Shown piece after piece: positions 1 through 6,223 of a DNA stretch of 7,975 bases (positions are counted from its first letter, which is position 1; every line of letters begins with the position of its first letter). The notes beneath the pieces were generated by a model, which searched no databases, was not told the DNA's origin, and saw nothing but the letters and a program-made list of their open reading frames with translations. The stretch is from Nitrososphaerota archaeon (GTDB lineage: Archaea; Thermoproteota; Bathyarchaeia; Bathyarchaeales; Bathycorpusculaceae): positions 1-7,975 of the forward strand of contig JAIRJY010000066.1 in assembly GCA_031260365.1 (NCBI GenBank), given 5' to 3'. A program made the position numbers and the translations under genes.

Positions 1-1034
1 TTATTCTCTTCATGTTCATGGAAAATGATTCTAAATCCAGCAAATGCACTCAAAAGTACGCCGAACAACACTAGCATCAGCTTGATTGCGTCATCCAAGT
101 TTGGTTGACCTGCAACAAACTGAAGACTTCCAATTATTAGAGTAATAATAGCGGTGAAAATTGCGAGAAATTCCATGTTTTTGCTATTTTGTTTACGCAG
201 ATTCCGAAGATCTTTTTTAGCTTGGTTCTGTAGTTTATTCATGTCCTCATCAATTTTGGACATTTTATCACCCATTTCTGCATTGAACGCAAGCATTATC
301 TTCATTTTTTGATCATAATATCTGCGCATATTTTCTGAAGTGCTTGATTCGTCATGTGGTTCATTTTTAATCGCAATATCAATCGCAACTAATGCTTCTT
401 TAAACTTTTTTTGCAAATAGAGAAGTCTTGATTTACCGCTGTAAAACTTCGTGTACCCTTTCTTTTCTCTTTCGCTTTTCGCCAGTTCTATCGCCTTTTC
501 AACAGCGTCATAAGCTGTGTCCAGATTTGTTTTACGTTCTTCTTTGGTTTCATCTTCTTCGTTGTTATTCTCATATACAGTGGCAATGAGCGAGCCAAAT
601 AAATAGGCTACCCCAGCATGTTCAGGGTTATCCGCCTTATCTTTTTTTGCACTTTCAACATCGGGGTACCATTTCACCTTCGTTGGATGGTAACGGTTCC
701 GCCATTCTAAGTGCAGATGCAAATGTGATTTATGATTTTTGAACGTTTCTTCTTTGAAAAAATACTCAATATTTTCAAAATTCTGTTCTTTGTGATTGTA
801 TCTACAGTTGATAACATATGCATAAAATGCCGCATATTTAACGTGTTCATCATAATACTCGTTTATGATGTTGTATAGTTCTTTGTCAAAACCATCAATA
901 CGACCATTTTGTTTAACGTATTTTGTTATGTCTTGTTCATAGGCACAGCTACCTTCTGTGGATACAAGCTCAACTGTAAAAAAGTTAATTAACGATCCTT
1001 TGTACGTTGAAGACTTATCTGTATCTCCGTTCAT
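1..1034 (-). CDS. TPR-like helical protein with C-terminal two-helix membrane anchor (3' end beyond window)
   Basis: No family is recognised with certainty. The frame is open from ATG at 1034 to the left edge without a stop (344 codons visible), so the C-terminus is missing. The start is supported by GGGAG seven bases upstream. Residues about 50-110 are rich in Tyr, Phe and His and look helical. Residues about 170-225 form a helix-turn-helix pair of TPR character (AYDAVEKAIELA, then FKEALVAIDIAIK). Residues 255-285 are a charged, coiled-coil-like stretch. Two hydrophobic segments follow, about 287-308 (FLAIFTAIITLIIGSLQFVA) and 316-338 (LMLVLFGVLLSAFAGFRIIF), separated by a short polar loop, then a His/Glu tail. 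There is no signal peptide. The layout predicts a large cytoplasmic domain anchored by a membrane hairpin. Similar arrangements occur in prokaryotic 2TM effector proteins of conflict systems, but that role is inference. The coding call is firm; the function is not. Confidence 0.85.
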   Translation of the reverse strand, partial: MNGDTDKSSTYKGSLINFFTVELVSTEGSCAYEQDITKYVKQNGRIDGFDKELYNIINEYYDEHVKYAAFYAYVINCRYNHKEQNFENIEYFFKEETFKNHKSHLHLHLEWRNRYHPTKVKWYPDVESAKKDKADNPEHAGVAYLFGSLIATVYENNNEEDETKEERKTNLDTAYDAVEKAIELAKSEREKKGYTKFYSGKSRLLYLQKKFKEALVAIDIAIKNEPHDESSTSENMRRYYDQKMKIMLAFNAEMGDKMSKIDEDMNKLQNQAKKDLRNLRKQNSKNMEFLAIFTAIITLIIGSLQFVAGQPNLDDAIKLMLVLFGVLLSAFAGFRIIFHEHEEN

Positions 1035-1041
1035 AGTTATA

Positions 1042-1046
1042 CTCCC
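1042..1046 (-). promoter_or_regulatory. Shine-Dalgarno site for the TPR-2TM gene
   Basis: On the minus strand GGGAG lies seven bases before the ATG at 1034. This fixes the start: the frame has no better-placed initiator nearby. It also implies a leadered transcript rather than a leaderless one. Confidence 0.65.
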
Positions 1047-1050
1047 GCCA

Positions 1051-1085
1051 ATAACAGCATAGCATTATAGCAGCATGCTAAATAA
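1051..1085 (-). promoter_or_regulatory. Candidate promoter with AGCAT repeat cluster
   Basis: Just upstream of the Shine-Dalgarno site the minus strand carries TTATTTAG (about 1078-1085), suitably placed for an archaeal TATA box giving a leader of roughly 20 bases. A second candidate, TATAATG (1063-1069), would leave too short a leader to include the Shine-Dalgarno. Between them the motif AGCAT occurs three times on the plus strand (1057-1061, 1062-1066, 1072-1076), the last within the perfect palindrome AGCATGCT (1072-1079). This could be an operator, but the region is AT-rich and chance is not excluded. Confidence 0.3.
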
Positions 1086-1101
1086 GTTTTCATGCATGTG
1101 G

Positions 1102-1500
1102 TTAATCGGGGAAGGTTTTTAAGATATCTAGTAAAAGTATGCGTAATTGTTTCCCACTTGCAAGTTTTATCGGACAATTAGCAAATTTTTGCAATTGATT
1201 AGAAAAAGCTTCAAAATGATCCATGTTCAAAATTGTTTTATCAAGGGTAAAAATCAATTCCTTTAATAGACTTCTTGTATAACTTGGTTTCCCAACCTGT
1301 CATTTTTAACGTAAACGATGAATTTACAAAGATCATTAGGTAAAAAGCCCTTAAAATAGTAAAAATGAAGTGATTTCAGGTTATGCAAGACATCTTACAT
1401 AAAGTGTTGTAACATCAGGTAAGCGGAATACGCAGTGTATTGAGCGTAAGCATTTGTCTTTGCGTACTTGGTGTAGTAGGTTTGTTAGGCGTGGTATTTA
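1102..1500 (-). pseudogene. Decayed coding remnant of unknown family, spread over three frames
   Basis: Three abutting open segments on the minus strand read like pieces of one gene. Segment one (about 1384-1497) contains RLTNLLHQVRKDKCLRSIHC and then VFRLPDVTTLYV, and is preceded in frame by a TAA at 1498-1500. Segment two (about 1266-1394), in another frame, contains HFYYFKGFLPNDLCKFIVYV. Segment three (1102-1299) contains KPSYTRSLLKELIFTLDKT and ends in KTFPD before a TAA at 1102-1104. Each is open for 38-65 codons, long for DNA this AT-rich, with amphipathic, protein-like composition. Joining them needs two frame changes, and no good start is seen for the whole. A minimal intact product would be about 40 residues from ATG at 1224. 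I do not recognise the family. A plus-strand hydrophobic frame overlaps segment one, so that part is the least certain. Confidence 0.45.
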
Positions 1501-1590
1501 GTTTTCTAAATCATCTCTTATGCATAAAGTCGTTGTCGGGATGGTCATAAATTTTTGGTTCTTCAAAAGAAAGTTATCATTTCACTTAAC

Positions 1591-1631
1591 TTAGGACACG
1601 ACCCGTTAAAGGGCTTGATGGCTTTAGGACA
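1591..1631. repeat. Direct octamer repeat TTAGGACA flanking a short hairpin
   Basis: TTAGGACA occurs at 1591-1598 and again at 1624-1631, 33 bases apart. Between them is CCC-GTTAAA-GGG (1602-1613), a weak three-pair hairpin. No open frame crosses the element. It lies just downstream of the HAD phosphatase stop, next to the decayed remnant, so it could be the end of a lost mobile element or a transcript end. The rest of 1501-1590 shows nothing identifiable. Confidence 0.3.
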
Positions 1632-1644
1632 AAACTAATTTTGT
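1629..1644 (-). terminator. Weak hairpin at the HAD phosphatase stop
   Basis: ACAAAA (1629-1634) and TTTTGT (1639-1644) form a perfect six-pair inverted repeat with the four-base loop CTAA. On the leftward transcript it spans the TAG stop of the phosphatase and ends in a short U-run. The stem is AT-rich and the U-run only four bases, so a terminator role is possible but weakly supported. Confidence 0.25.
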
Positions 1645-2675
1645 ACCTCGAGAGATGCTGGATCTATCGCTTGAATTTTTTCCCATGTTGACTCATTTAC
1701 CAAATAATGTTCAATTTCTTGTAAGCTTCTCGCAGTTTTGTTTGGTAATTTTAGATTATTGTGTCTCAGATATTCTGTGGTGAACTGATTCTTATGTGTC
1801 CCAAAGAGGAAACGAACTGTAATAATATTATTCTCATCGATATGAATTAAAGGTGCTATATCCTTATCGTAACGATCGCCTATTGAAACAACTTTAAGTA
1901 GTTTTCTTTCTGTTACTTGGTAACTGTTCAAGTTTATTTGTTCTTTTAAAAACCTCTTTGGATCATAGCTGGCTTGGATCGCTCGTAGAATGTTAAGATA
2001 TGTTTCAGAATTTTTTTGATGAACAACTATGAAGTTACAAGGATCAACGTAATGTTCTAACTCAAGCTTCTTAAATTTCTCAGTTTGAACGTTTTCTTGT
2101 CCCTCTGTAACAATAAAAATCTCAATATTCAAAGCCGATAGTCTTTGAATTAAGTTGACTGCGTTCTTGAACAAGGGCATTTTTGCGGTTAAGCAATTAA
2201 ATTCTTCAACTGCAACATTAATTTGGACTTTTAAATTTTTGTTCGCTTTAAATCTATCATACATTATTAGAAACTGGTTTATCGCTGACATCGCTGTTCT
2301 ATTATGTTTTTTATTTATATCATTATTTTCCAGCTCATTGCTAAAAGCATCAAAAGTTTGTTGGCTGGTTTCGGATAACACCTTGAATACTATATAGAAC
2401 TCGGGGCTATTCCAGAGCAATCTAAAATTAGAAAATCCTAATGATTGAAAGTCTGTATAGTGCGAGAGAATCCAATCATATAGACGTGATTTTTTTACAT
2501 GACCTAATTTGGTTAATCTTGATAGAACTTTAAGAACACTCCTTTTTCTGATTTTTGAGTAATCATAAAGCGTTCGATCTAAATCGATTAAGACTATGCG
2601 TCGTGGTCTGTCACTTTTGTCTATCAAGTCGTAAACGTTGGTGTCAACAAATTTTTGCTGTTTCATCTTTTTCAT
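1635..2675 (-). CDS. HAD-superfamily phosphatase with large helical cap
   Basis: The core HAD motifs are all visible. Counting from the TTG at 2687: motif I IDLDRTLYD with Asp35 (predicted nucleophile) and Asp37 (acid/base), motif II Thr194 in IFIVTEGQ, a motif III lysine probably Lys225 in HQKNSETY, and motif IV GDRYDKD with Asp271 and Asp276. This predicts a Mg-dependent aspartate-phosphoenzyme phosphohydrolase in the cytoplasm. Between motifs I and II lie about 150 residues of helical, charged sequence, a large C1-type cap that would set the substrate; I cannot name it. ATG at 2675 is preferred to the TTG at 2687, which has no clear ribosome site; ATG at 2666 is also possible. The gene starts about 25 bases after the stop of the frameshifted gene and is probably co-transcribed with it and the phosphohexomutase, suggesting a sugar-phosphate substrate. 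That link is inference. Confidence 0.85.
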   Translation of the reverse strand: MKKMKQQKFVDTNVYDLIDKSDRPRRIVLIDLDRTLYDYSKIRKRSVLKVLSRLTKLGHVKKSRLYDWILSHYTDFQSLGFSNFRLLWNSPEFYIVFKVLSETSQQTFDAFSNELENNDINKKHNRTAMSAINQFLIMYDRFKANKNLKVQINVAVEEFNCLTAKMPLFKNAVNLIQRLSALNIEIFIVTEGQENVQTEKFKKLELEHYVDPCNFIVVHQKNSETYLNILRAIQASYDPKRFLKEQINLNSYQVTERKLLKVVSIGDRYDKDIAPLIHIDENNIITVRFLFGTHKNQFTTEYLRHNNLKLPNKTARSLQEIEHYLVNESTWEKIQAIDPASLEVQN

Positions 2676-2700
2676 TTTCCCATGCAATTGAACTTTAGCC

Positions 2701-3271
2701 TTACGTTGTCAGTAAACGTTCGGAAACATTTTTTACAAAAGCTTCTTTACACTTCTCAGTTTCGTTTACACTTGGCTGGAAGCAAAGAGGGCAACTTTTA
2801 TTTTTTCAATATGATCGCTTACTACAATTTCGCCTATTTCATGTATTAAATAGATACTGACATTTCTCGTGTATAGTTCCTTATTTGGAGATCTAAGTAC
2901 ATCAACTGAAACTGTAATAGATGCTTTTTTTGATAGTTGTCATAGCAAAACATAGCAATCGGCATGAACCACTTTTCTTTGTACAAAATGGGTCTTGTTA
3001 AAGCTAAACTTTCAATGTTTACTGCACTTGTTTCAACCATTTCTTCAAGAAGTGATTCATCATGTAACATTCTTTGACTATTAACTGTCACTGGAGTTTT
3101 TAGTATGTCAAAGGAATTTAGGTCTAAGGTGCTTTCCTTGAAAGTAATTTTTATGTAGTTATTGAAAGCTTTTCCCAATCTTTGACAGGCTGTTACAATG
3201 CGTTCCTTATCATAAGGACTGAGTTCCATATGAAGCAACACCTCGACCCATATTCCGATGTTTCCAGTCAC
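2701..3271 (-). pseudogene. Unrecognised gene readable only through two -1 frame changes
   Basis: The first frame is open from upstream of GTG 3271 (16 bases after the mutase stop) to a TAA at 2846-2848; ATG 3229 is an alternative start, preceded by GAGGTG. Protein-like sequence in this frame runs to FCYDNYQKK and then continues better in the -1 frame from about 2924 (ASITVSVDVLRSPNKELYTR, then IYLIHEIGEIVVSDHIEKIK), which ends at 2766-2768. A second -1 change near 2801-2806 opens a tail with SCPLCFQPSVNETEKCKEAF, ending at a TAA at 2701-2703. The joined product would be about 190 residues: a mixed alpha/beta domain, then a CPLC pair with one further Cys, perhaps a partial zinc site. Both changes fall on A-runs. 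The explanation could be programmed slippage, recent decay or missed bases in homopolymers. Without any slip the product would end after VSI at 2849. The family is not recognised; position suggests co-expression with the mutase and phosphatase. Confidence 0.65.
2924..2930 (-). other. A_AAA_AAG heptamer, candidate -1 slippery site
   Basis: In the zero frame of the upstream segment the codons are CAA AAA AAG, so the heptamer A_AAA_AAG sits in exactly the phase required for tandem -1 slippage (X_XXY_YYZ). Slipping gives QKK-ASITVSV and joins the frame that continues protein-like for 52 codons. A_AAA_AAG is the slippery site of bacterial dnaX, and -1 recoding at an A-run is reported for an archaeal alpha-fucosidase gene of Saccharolobus. 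I see no strong hairpin just downstream, so decay or sequencing error stays plausible. Confidence 0.45.
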
Positions 3272-3287
3272 CTTGTGATATGCCCGC

Positions 3288-5378
3288 TTAGAATTGCTTA
3301 GTTTGAACCATGTCAATTGCTGCTCTAGCCAATTTTTCAACGAATTTATCCGCTAACGCTTTATCGTCCCAAACGTTCTCTTGGGTTAGACCTTGGAGTT
3401 TATGTTGAACGTAGAAACGGAGTTTTGCTTCAGTACCTGAGGGTCTTATTGTTAAGTGATAGTCTCCAGTGTTATCAAAATAGAAACGTAATCCTTCATC
3501 AGGAAAACCAGTCCAGTAAATATTATCGTATTTTCCAGTGGCAAATGTCTCAGTTTTCACAATTGGCAAACCAGCAATGGCTATGTTATCTCCTTTAGTA
3601 ATTTTTTGAGCCATTCTTTCAACGTTACGTATTATCTTTCGTTTCAGGAGTTCACCTTCTACGCCTTCGAAAACACCTATTTCTGGAAGAGTTATCTCAA
3701 TCGTTACAAAACAACCAATTTCTGGATCAAGATAAAGACTGTTAAGCATATCCATTAAGGTAGTTTTTTTGGATTTGGCAAAGGCGGCTATTTCAGCCGT
3801 CAACAGGGTTGCTAAAGTGCCATCTTTTTCTAATGTATGTCCACCTTGACCCAATGTCTCTTCTTTTTGTGGTTTAGCACCACCTATCGTAAAACCGTTG
3901 CTTTCTTCAAACGCACCAAGATTAGCTCGTCCTCTTCCCCATTCTTCAATAATCTCTTCAGCAAGGAAACCAAAACCCACCCAAGTACCTCTACATTCAA
4001 TGTTGAACTTCTTTGCAACTCTGCGCAAAGCTTCACTTGTAACATGACTCTTTATAATTGATTTGTGAATTGTATCCGGAATCTTGCCGCCATTTTTTTC
4101 AGCAACTGTAGAAAGTCTATACCATAAAACCAGTGTCCAAAGGTCATTAGCCGTAAGTAATCTCCAGTCGCCACTAACTGCTGAGCGTTTGGTTTTAGGT
4201 ACGTTTATTGTTAAACCCATTCGATCAGCATCTGGATCAGTGCCAACAAACATATCCAGAGCTTCGAAAGCTTGATCGCCATGTTCTTTTTTGAATTCTG
4301 CGGATGCCTTTTCAGCAGAACCAATAAAGCCTGGGTCTGGCAATTCTGTTAATTTAAATGCAGGGAACAATCCATTTGGGGTATTCATTTCCGAGACAAT
4401 TTTGAGATTGTTGAACCCCATTTCTTTAAGCAACCAAGGAACTACTTTGTGTCCACTGCCGTAATATGCACAATAGCCTATGTTAACATTGGACATGTTT
4501 TCCTTTACCGTATCCAGACGCAAAACAAAATCCTTTATGTGACCTAGATACTCTTTGTGCAAATTTGTATATGAATGGTTACCTATATCTAATAGGGGCT
4601 TATCACCGCCTAAATATGCAAGAGAATCAGGTGAAGCATCCTTAAGATCAGACAATTCAGTGGATGCCTCCTCTTTGTTATTTTCATTCCCATAAATTTC
4701 ATCAATTATTTCTGCTCTTTGTTTGAGGTTAAGCGAAGCTCCTGTCACGGTACAAATCTTGTAGCCATTGTAACGCTTGTCATTATGACTAGCAGAAACT
4801 TCGATACCTATGTCTGCTCTAAGGAATGTGACAGCGTAGGACAGTTCGGGGTATGGTGTTGGTTCGTCAAATAAGTGAACCTTTATTCCCTTTGAAATAA
4901 AAATTCGTGCAATAAGTTCAGCAAAGTCTCTACCCCTAATTCGGCTATCGTAACCTATTACTACATTTTTCATTTCTCGTTTTTTCATGTACCTAGCCAC
5001 CCCATTGGTAATCTTGGAAAAAACCACATCGTTGATGGTGTTAGGACCTTTCAAAATTTTTGCTGATAATCCATTCAAAGCAAGCGACTTTAGGTCCTCC
5101 TCAGTAAGTGCCGCACGACCTCTAATGCCGCCTGTACCGAAAGTTACTTCCTGCCAAAACGCATAAACAAGATCAGACCATTGCTCTTGTTCAATAGCCT
5201 GTATTATTCCATCCTTTGTTAGTTGTGAAATTGAATTATCTTGCAACCAATTATTTATGTTTTCAAATGTTTTGTTCATTATTTTGTTAGCTTCTTCAGA
5301 GTTCATTACTTCTAATTTAATTTTTTCATTAAAATAAGTTGAAAGACCGTTTTGAAGACTATCGGACTGTTTAAACAT
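3288..5378 (-). CDS. Alpha-D-phosphohexomutase (phosphoglucomutase/phosphomannomutase type)
   Basis: Predicted cytoplasmic interconversion of hexose 1-phosphate and 6-phosphate (or the pentose equivalents) through a phosphoserine enzyme and a bis-phosphate intermediate. All four family loops are present: GTGGIRGR at 81-88, active loop VSASHN with catalytic Ser197, metal loop GTDPDADR with Asp381/383/385, sugar-binding loop FEESNG at 490-495, and phosphate-binding RPSGTE at 645-650. TWVGFGF at 465-471 matches the hinge/lid loop before the sugar loop. At 696 residues it exceeds the usual archaeal enzymes (about 450) and is nearer to eukaryote-like PGM2-type mutases (about 600), with additional sequence ahead of the first loop (1-75) and around 230-290. 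ATG 5378 is preceded by GGGATG six bases upstream; ATG 5306 is a less likely alternative. The frame is intact. It leads a probable operon with the frameshifted gene and the HAD phosphatase. Exact substrate cannot be set from sequence. Confidence 0.95.
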   Translation of the reverse strand: MFKQSDSLQNGLSTYFNEKIKLEVMNSEEANKIMNKTFENINNWLQDNSISQLTKDGIIQAIEQEQWSDLVYAFWQEVTFGTGGIRGRAALTEEDLKSLALNGLSAKILKGPNTINDVVFSKITNGVARYMKKREMKNVVIGYDSRIRGRDFAELIARIFISKGIKVHLFDEPTPYPELSYAVTFLRADIGIEVSASHNDKRYNGYKICTVTGASLNLKQRAEIIDEIYGNENNKEEASTELSDLKDASPDSLAYLGGDKPLLDIGNHSYTNLHKEYLGHIKDFVLRLDTVKENMSNVNIGYCAYYGSGHKVVPWLLKEMGFNNLKIVSEMNTPNGLFPAFKLTELPDPGFIGSAEKASAEFKKEHGDQAFEALDMFVGTDPDADRMGLTINVPKTKRSAVSGDWRLLTANDLWTLVLWYRLSTVAEKNGGKIPDTIHKSIIKSHVTSEALRRVAKKFNIECRGTWVGFGFLAEEIIEEWGRGRANLGAFEESNGFTIGGAKPQKEETLGQGGHTLEKDGTLATLLTAEIAAFAKSKKTTLMDMLNSLYLDPEIGCFVTIEITLPEIGVFEGVEGELLKRKIIRNVERMAQKITKGDNIAIAGLPIVKTETFATGKYDNIYWTGFPDEGLRFYFDNTGDYHLTIRPSGTEAKLRFYVQHKLQGLTQENVWDDKALADKFVEKLARAAIDMVQTKQF

Positions 5379-5384
5379 TTATGT

Positions 5385-5406
5385 CATCCCTTTTTATTGT
5401 TATTAA
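5385..5406 (-). promoter_or_regulatory. Ribosome site and possible TATA box before the phosphohexomutase
   Basis: The 80-base gap between the permease stop and the mutase start is AT-rich. On the minus strand GGGATG (5385-5390) lies six bases before ATG 5378. TTAATAAC (5399-5406) is TATA-like, but its distance would imply an almost leaderless message, in conflict with the ribosome site. A separate promoter here is plausible; read-through from the ABC genes is the alternative. Confidence 0.3.
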
Positions 5407-5458
5407 TCATGTTTTTTAGTCTTTTTGTTTTTCTGTAAAATTGGTTAGTGTTTTGTTG

Positions 5459-6223
5459 TTATTTTTTCATTCTGCTAAATGCCCATGTGCCTATGATTAT
5501 CATTGCTACATCAAAGATGGCGATTATGGCTAAGTTTATGCATAATGGGTGGAGTGGTGTCCAGTTTGAGCATAAGATGACTGTTCGTAGTGCGTCTACG
5601 CCGTAGCTTAGAGGGTTGAGTTTTGAGGCGAATTGTAACCATCCAGGTATGCCTTCTCCGGTGGCTGGGAATAGTGCGCCGCTTAAGAAGAATAATGGTA
5701 GGTTTATGAATGTTTGAATTGCTCCAAAGTTTTCTAAGCTGCCCATAAAGCTGGCTATTATTAAACCTATGCTGACTAGCCCGAAGGTGATAAGTAGCAT
5801 TATAGGTAGTGCGATAAATAGTGTTAAGGGGTTAAAGGGTATTCCAAGTAAAAAGCCAAATGCGAAGACAATTACGCCTTGGAGCATTGCGGCTGTGCTG
5901 TCGCCGAGCATTTTGCCTATGAAAATGCTAAAGCGTGAGATGGGTGCAACTAGTATTTCTTTCATAAAGCCGAATTCTTTATCCCAAATTACACTTATGC
6001 CCATAAACATGGATGTGAAAAGTAAAGTTTGACCGATGATTCCCGGAAATAGAAATTGTTGGTAATCTACTCCTGGAAGTACTATTCGTGCACTAAAACC
6101 AGCGGCAAATACAACTAGCCACAACAACGGTTGTATGAAGCTGATTACAACGCGGGCGCGGTCTCGGATAAATCTTTTAATTTCTCGTAACCAAAGTGTA
6201 TAGATTCCTCTTAGCTCGGTCAA
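5459..6223 (-). CDS. ABC-2 type transporter permease (DrrB-like)
   Basis: Membrane subunit of a two-component exporter. The protein starts with a cytoplasmic amphipathic stretch (LWLREIKRFIRDRAR), then shows about six hydrophobic segments near 27-45, 57-80, 110-130, 134-160, 166-186 and 227-250. Family-typical ABC-2 features are the cytoplasmic WDKEFGFMKEILVAPISR at 80-97, which faces the ATPase, and the NPLSYGVDALR motif at 203-213 before the last helix. At 254 residues it is normal length for DrrB/ABC-2 permeases. The start is TTG at 6223, overlapping the ATPase stop by four bases (TTGA) and preceded by AGGAGAG seven bases upstream, so translation is probably coupled. Substrate class (drug, lipid, polysaccharide) is not decidable from the sequence. 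A functional transporter would need a dimer of this protein with the adjacent ATPase. Confidence 0.93.
   Translation of the reverse strand: MTELRGIYTLWLREIKRFIRDRARVVISFIQPLLWLVVFAAGFSARIVLPGVDYQQFLFPGIIGQTLLFTSMFMGISVIWDKEFGFMKEILVAPISRFSIFIGKMLGDSTAAMLQGVIVFAFGFLLGIPFNPLTLFIALPIMLLITFGLVSIGLIIASFMGSLENFGAIQTFINLPLFFLSGALFPATGEGIPGWLQFASKLNPLSYGVDALRTVILCSNWTPLHPLCINLAIIAIFDVAMIIIGTWAFSRMKK

Noticed and set aside
1419..1550. Plus-strand hydrophobic frame of about 44 codons (CLCVLGVVGLLGVVF)
   Set aside because: It has no ATG, only a TTG without a ribosome site, and is preceded by an in-frame stop; it overlaps the decayed minus-strand remnant. It is kept as the main alternative for that part only.
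2155..2397. Plus-strand open frame of 80 codons
   Set aside because: It lies wholly inside the HAD phosphatase gene on the other strand, whose motifs II and cap region it mirrors.
2655..2849. Plus-strand open frame of 64 codons
   Set aside because: It overlaps the start of the HAD gene and the coding tail of the frameshifted gene, which have the better protein-like composition on the minus strand.
3272..3340. TTG start at 3340 for the frameshifted gene, overlapping the mutase by 53 bases
   Set aside because: The first residues would be encoded by the mutase C-terminal coding region in another frame; GTG 3271 or ATG 3229 avoids that overlap.
3837..4275. Two plus-strand open frames of 74 and 63 codons
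   Set aside because: Both are shadows of the phosphohexomutase, covering its metal and sugar loop regions.
5769..6032. Plus-strand open frame of 87 codons
   Set aside because: Antisense shadow of the permease transmembrane region.
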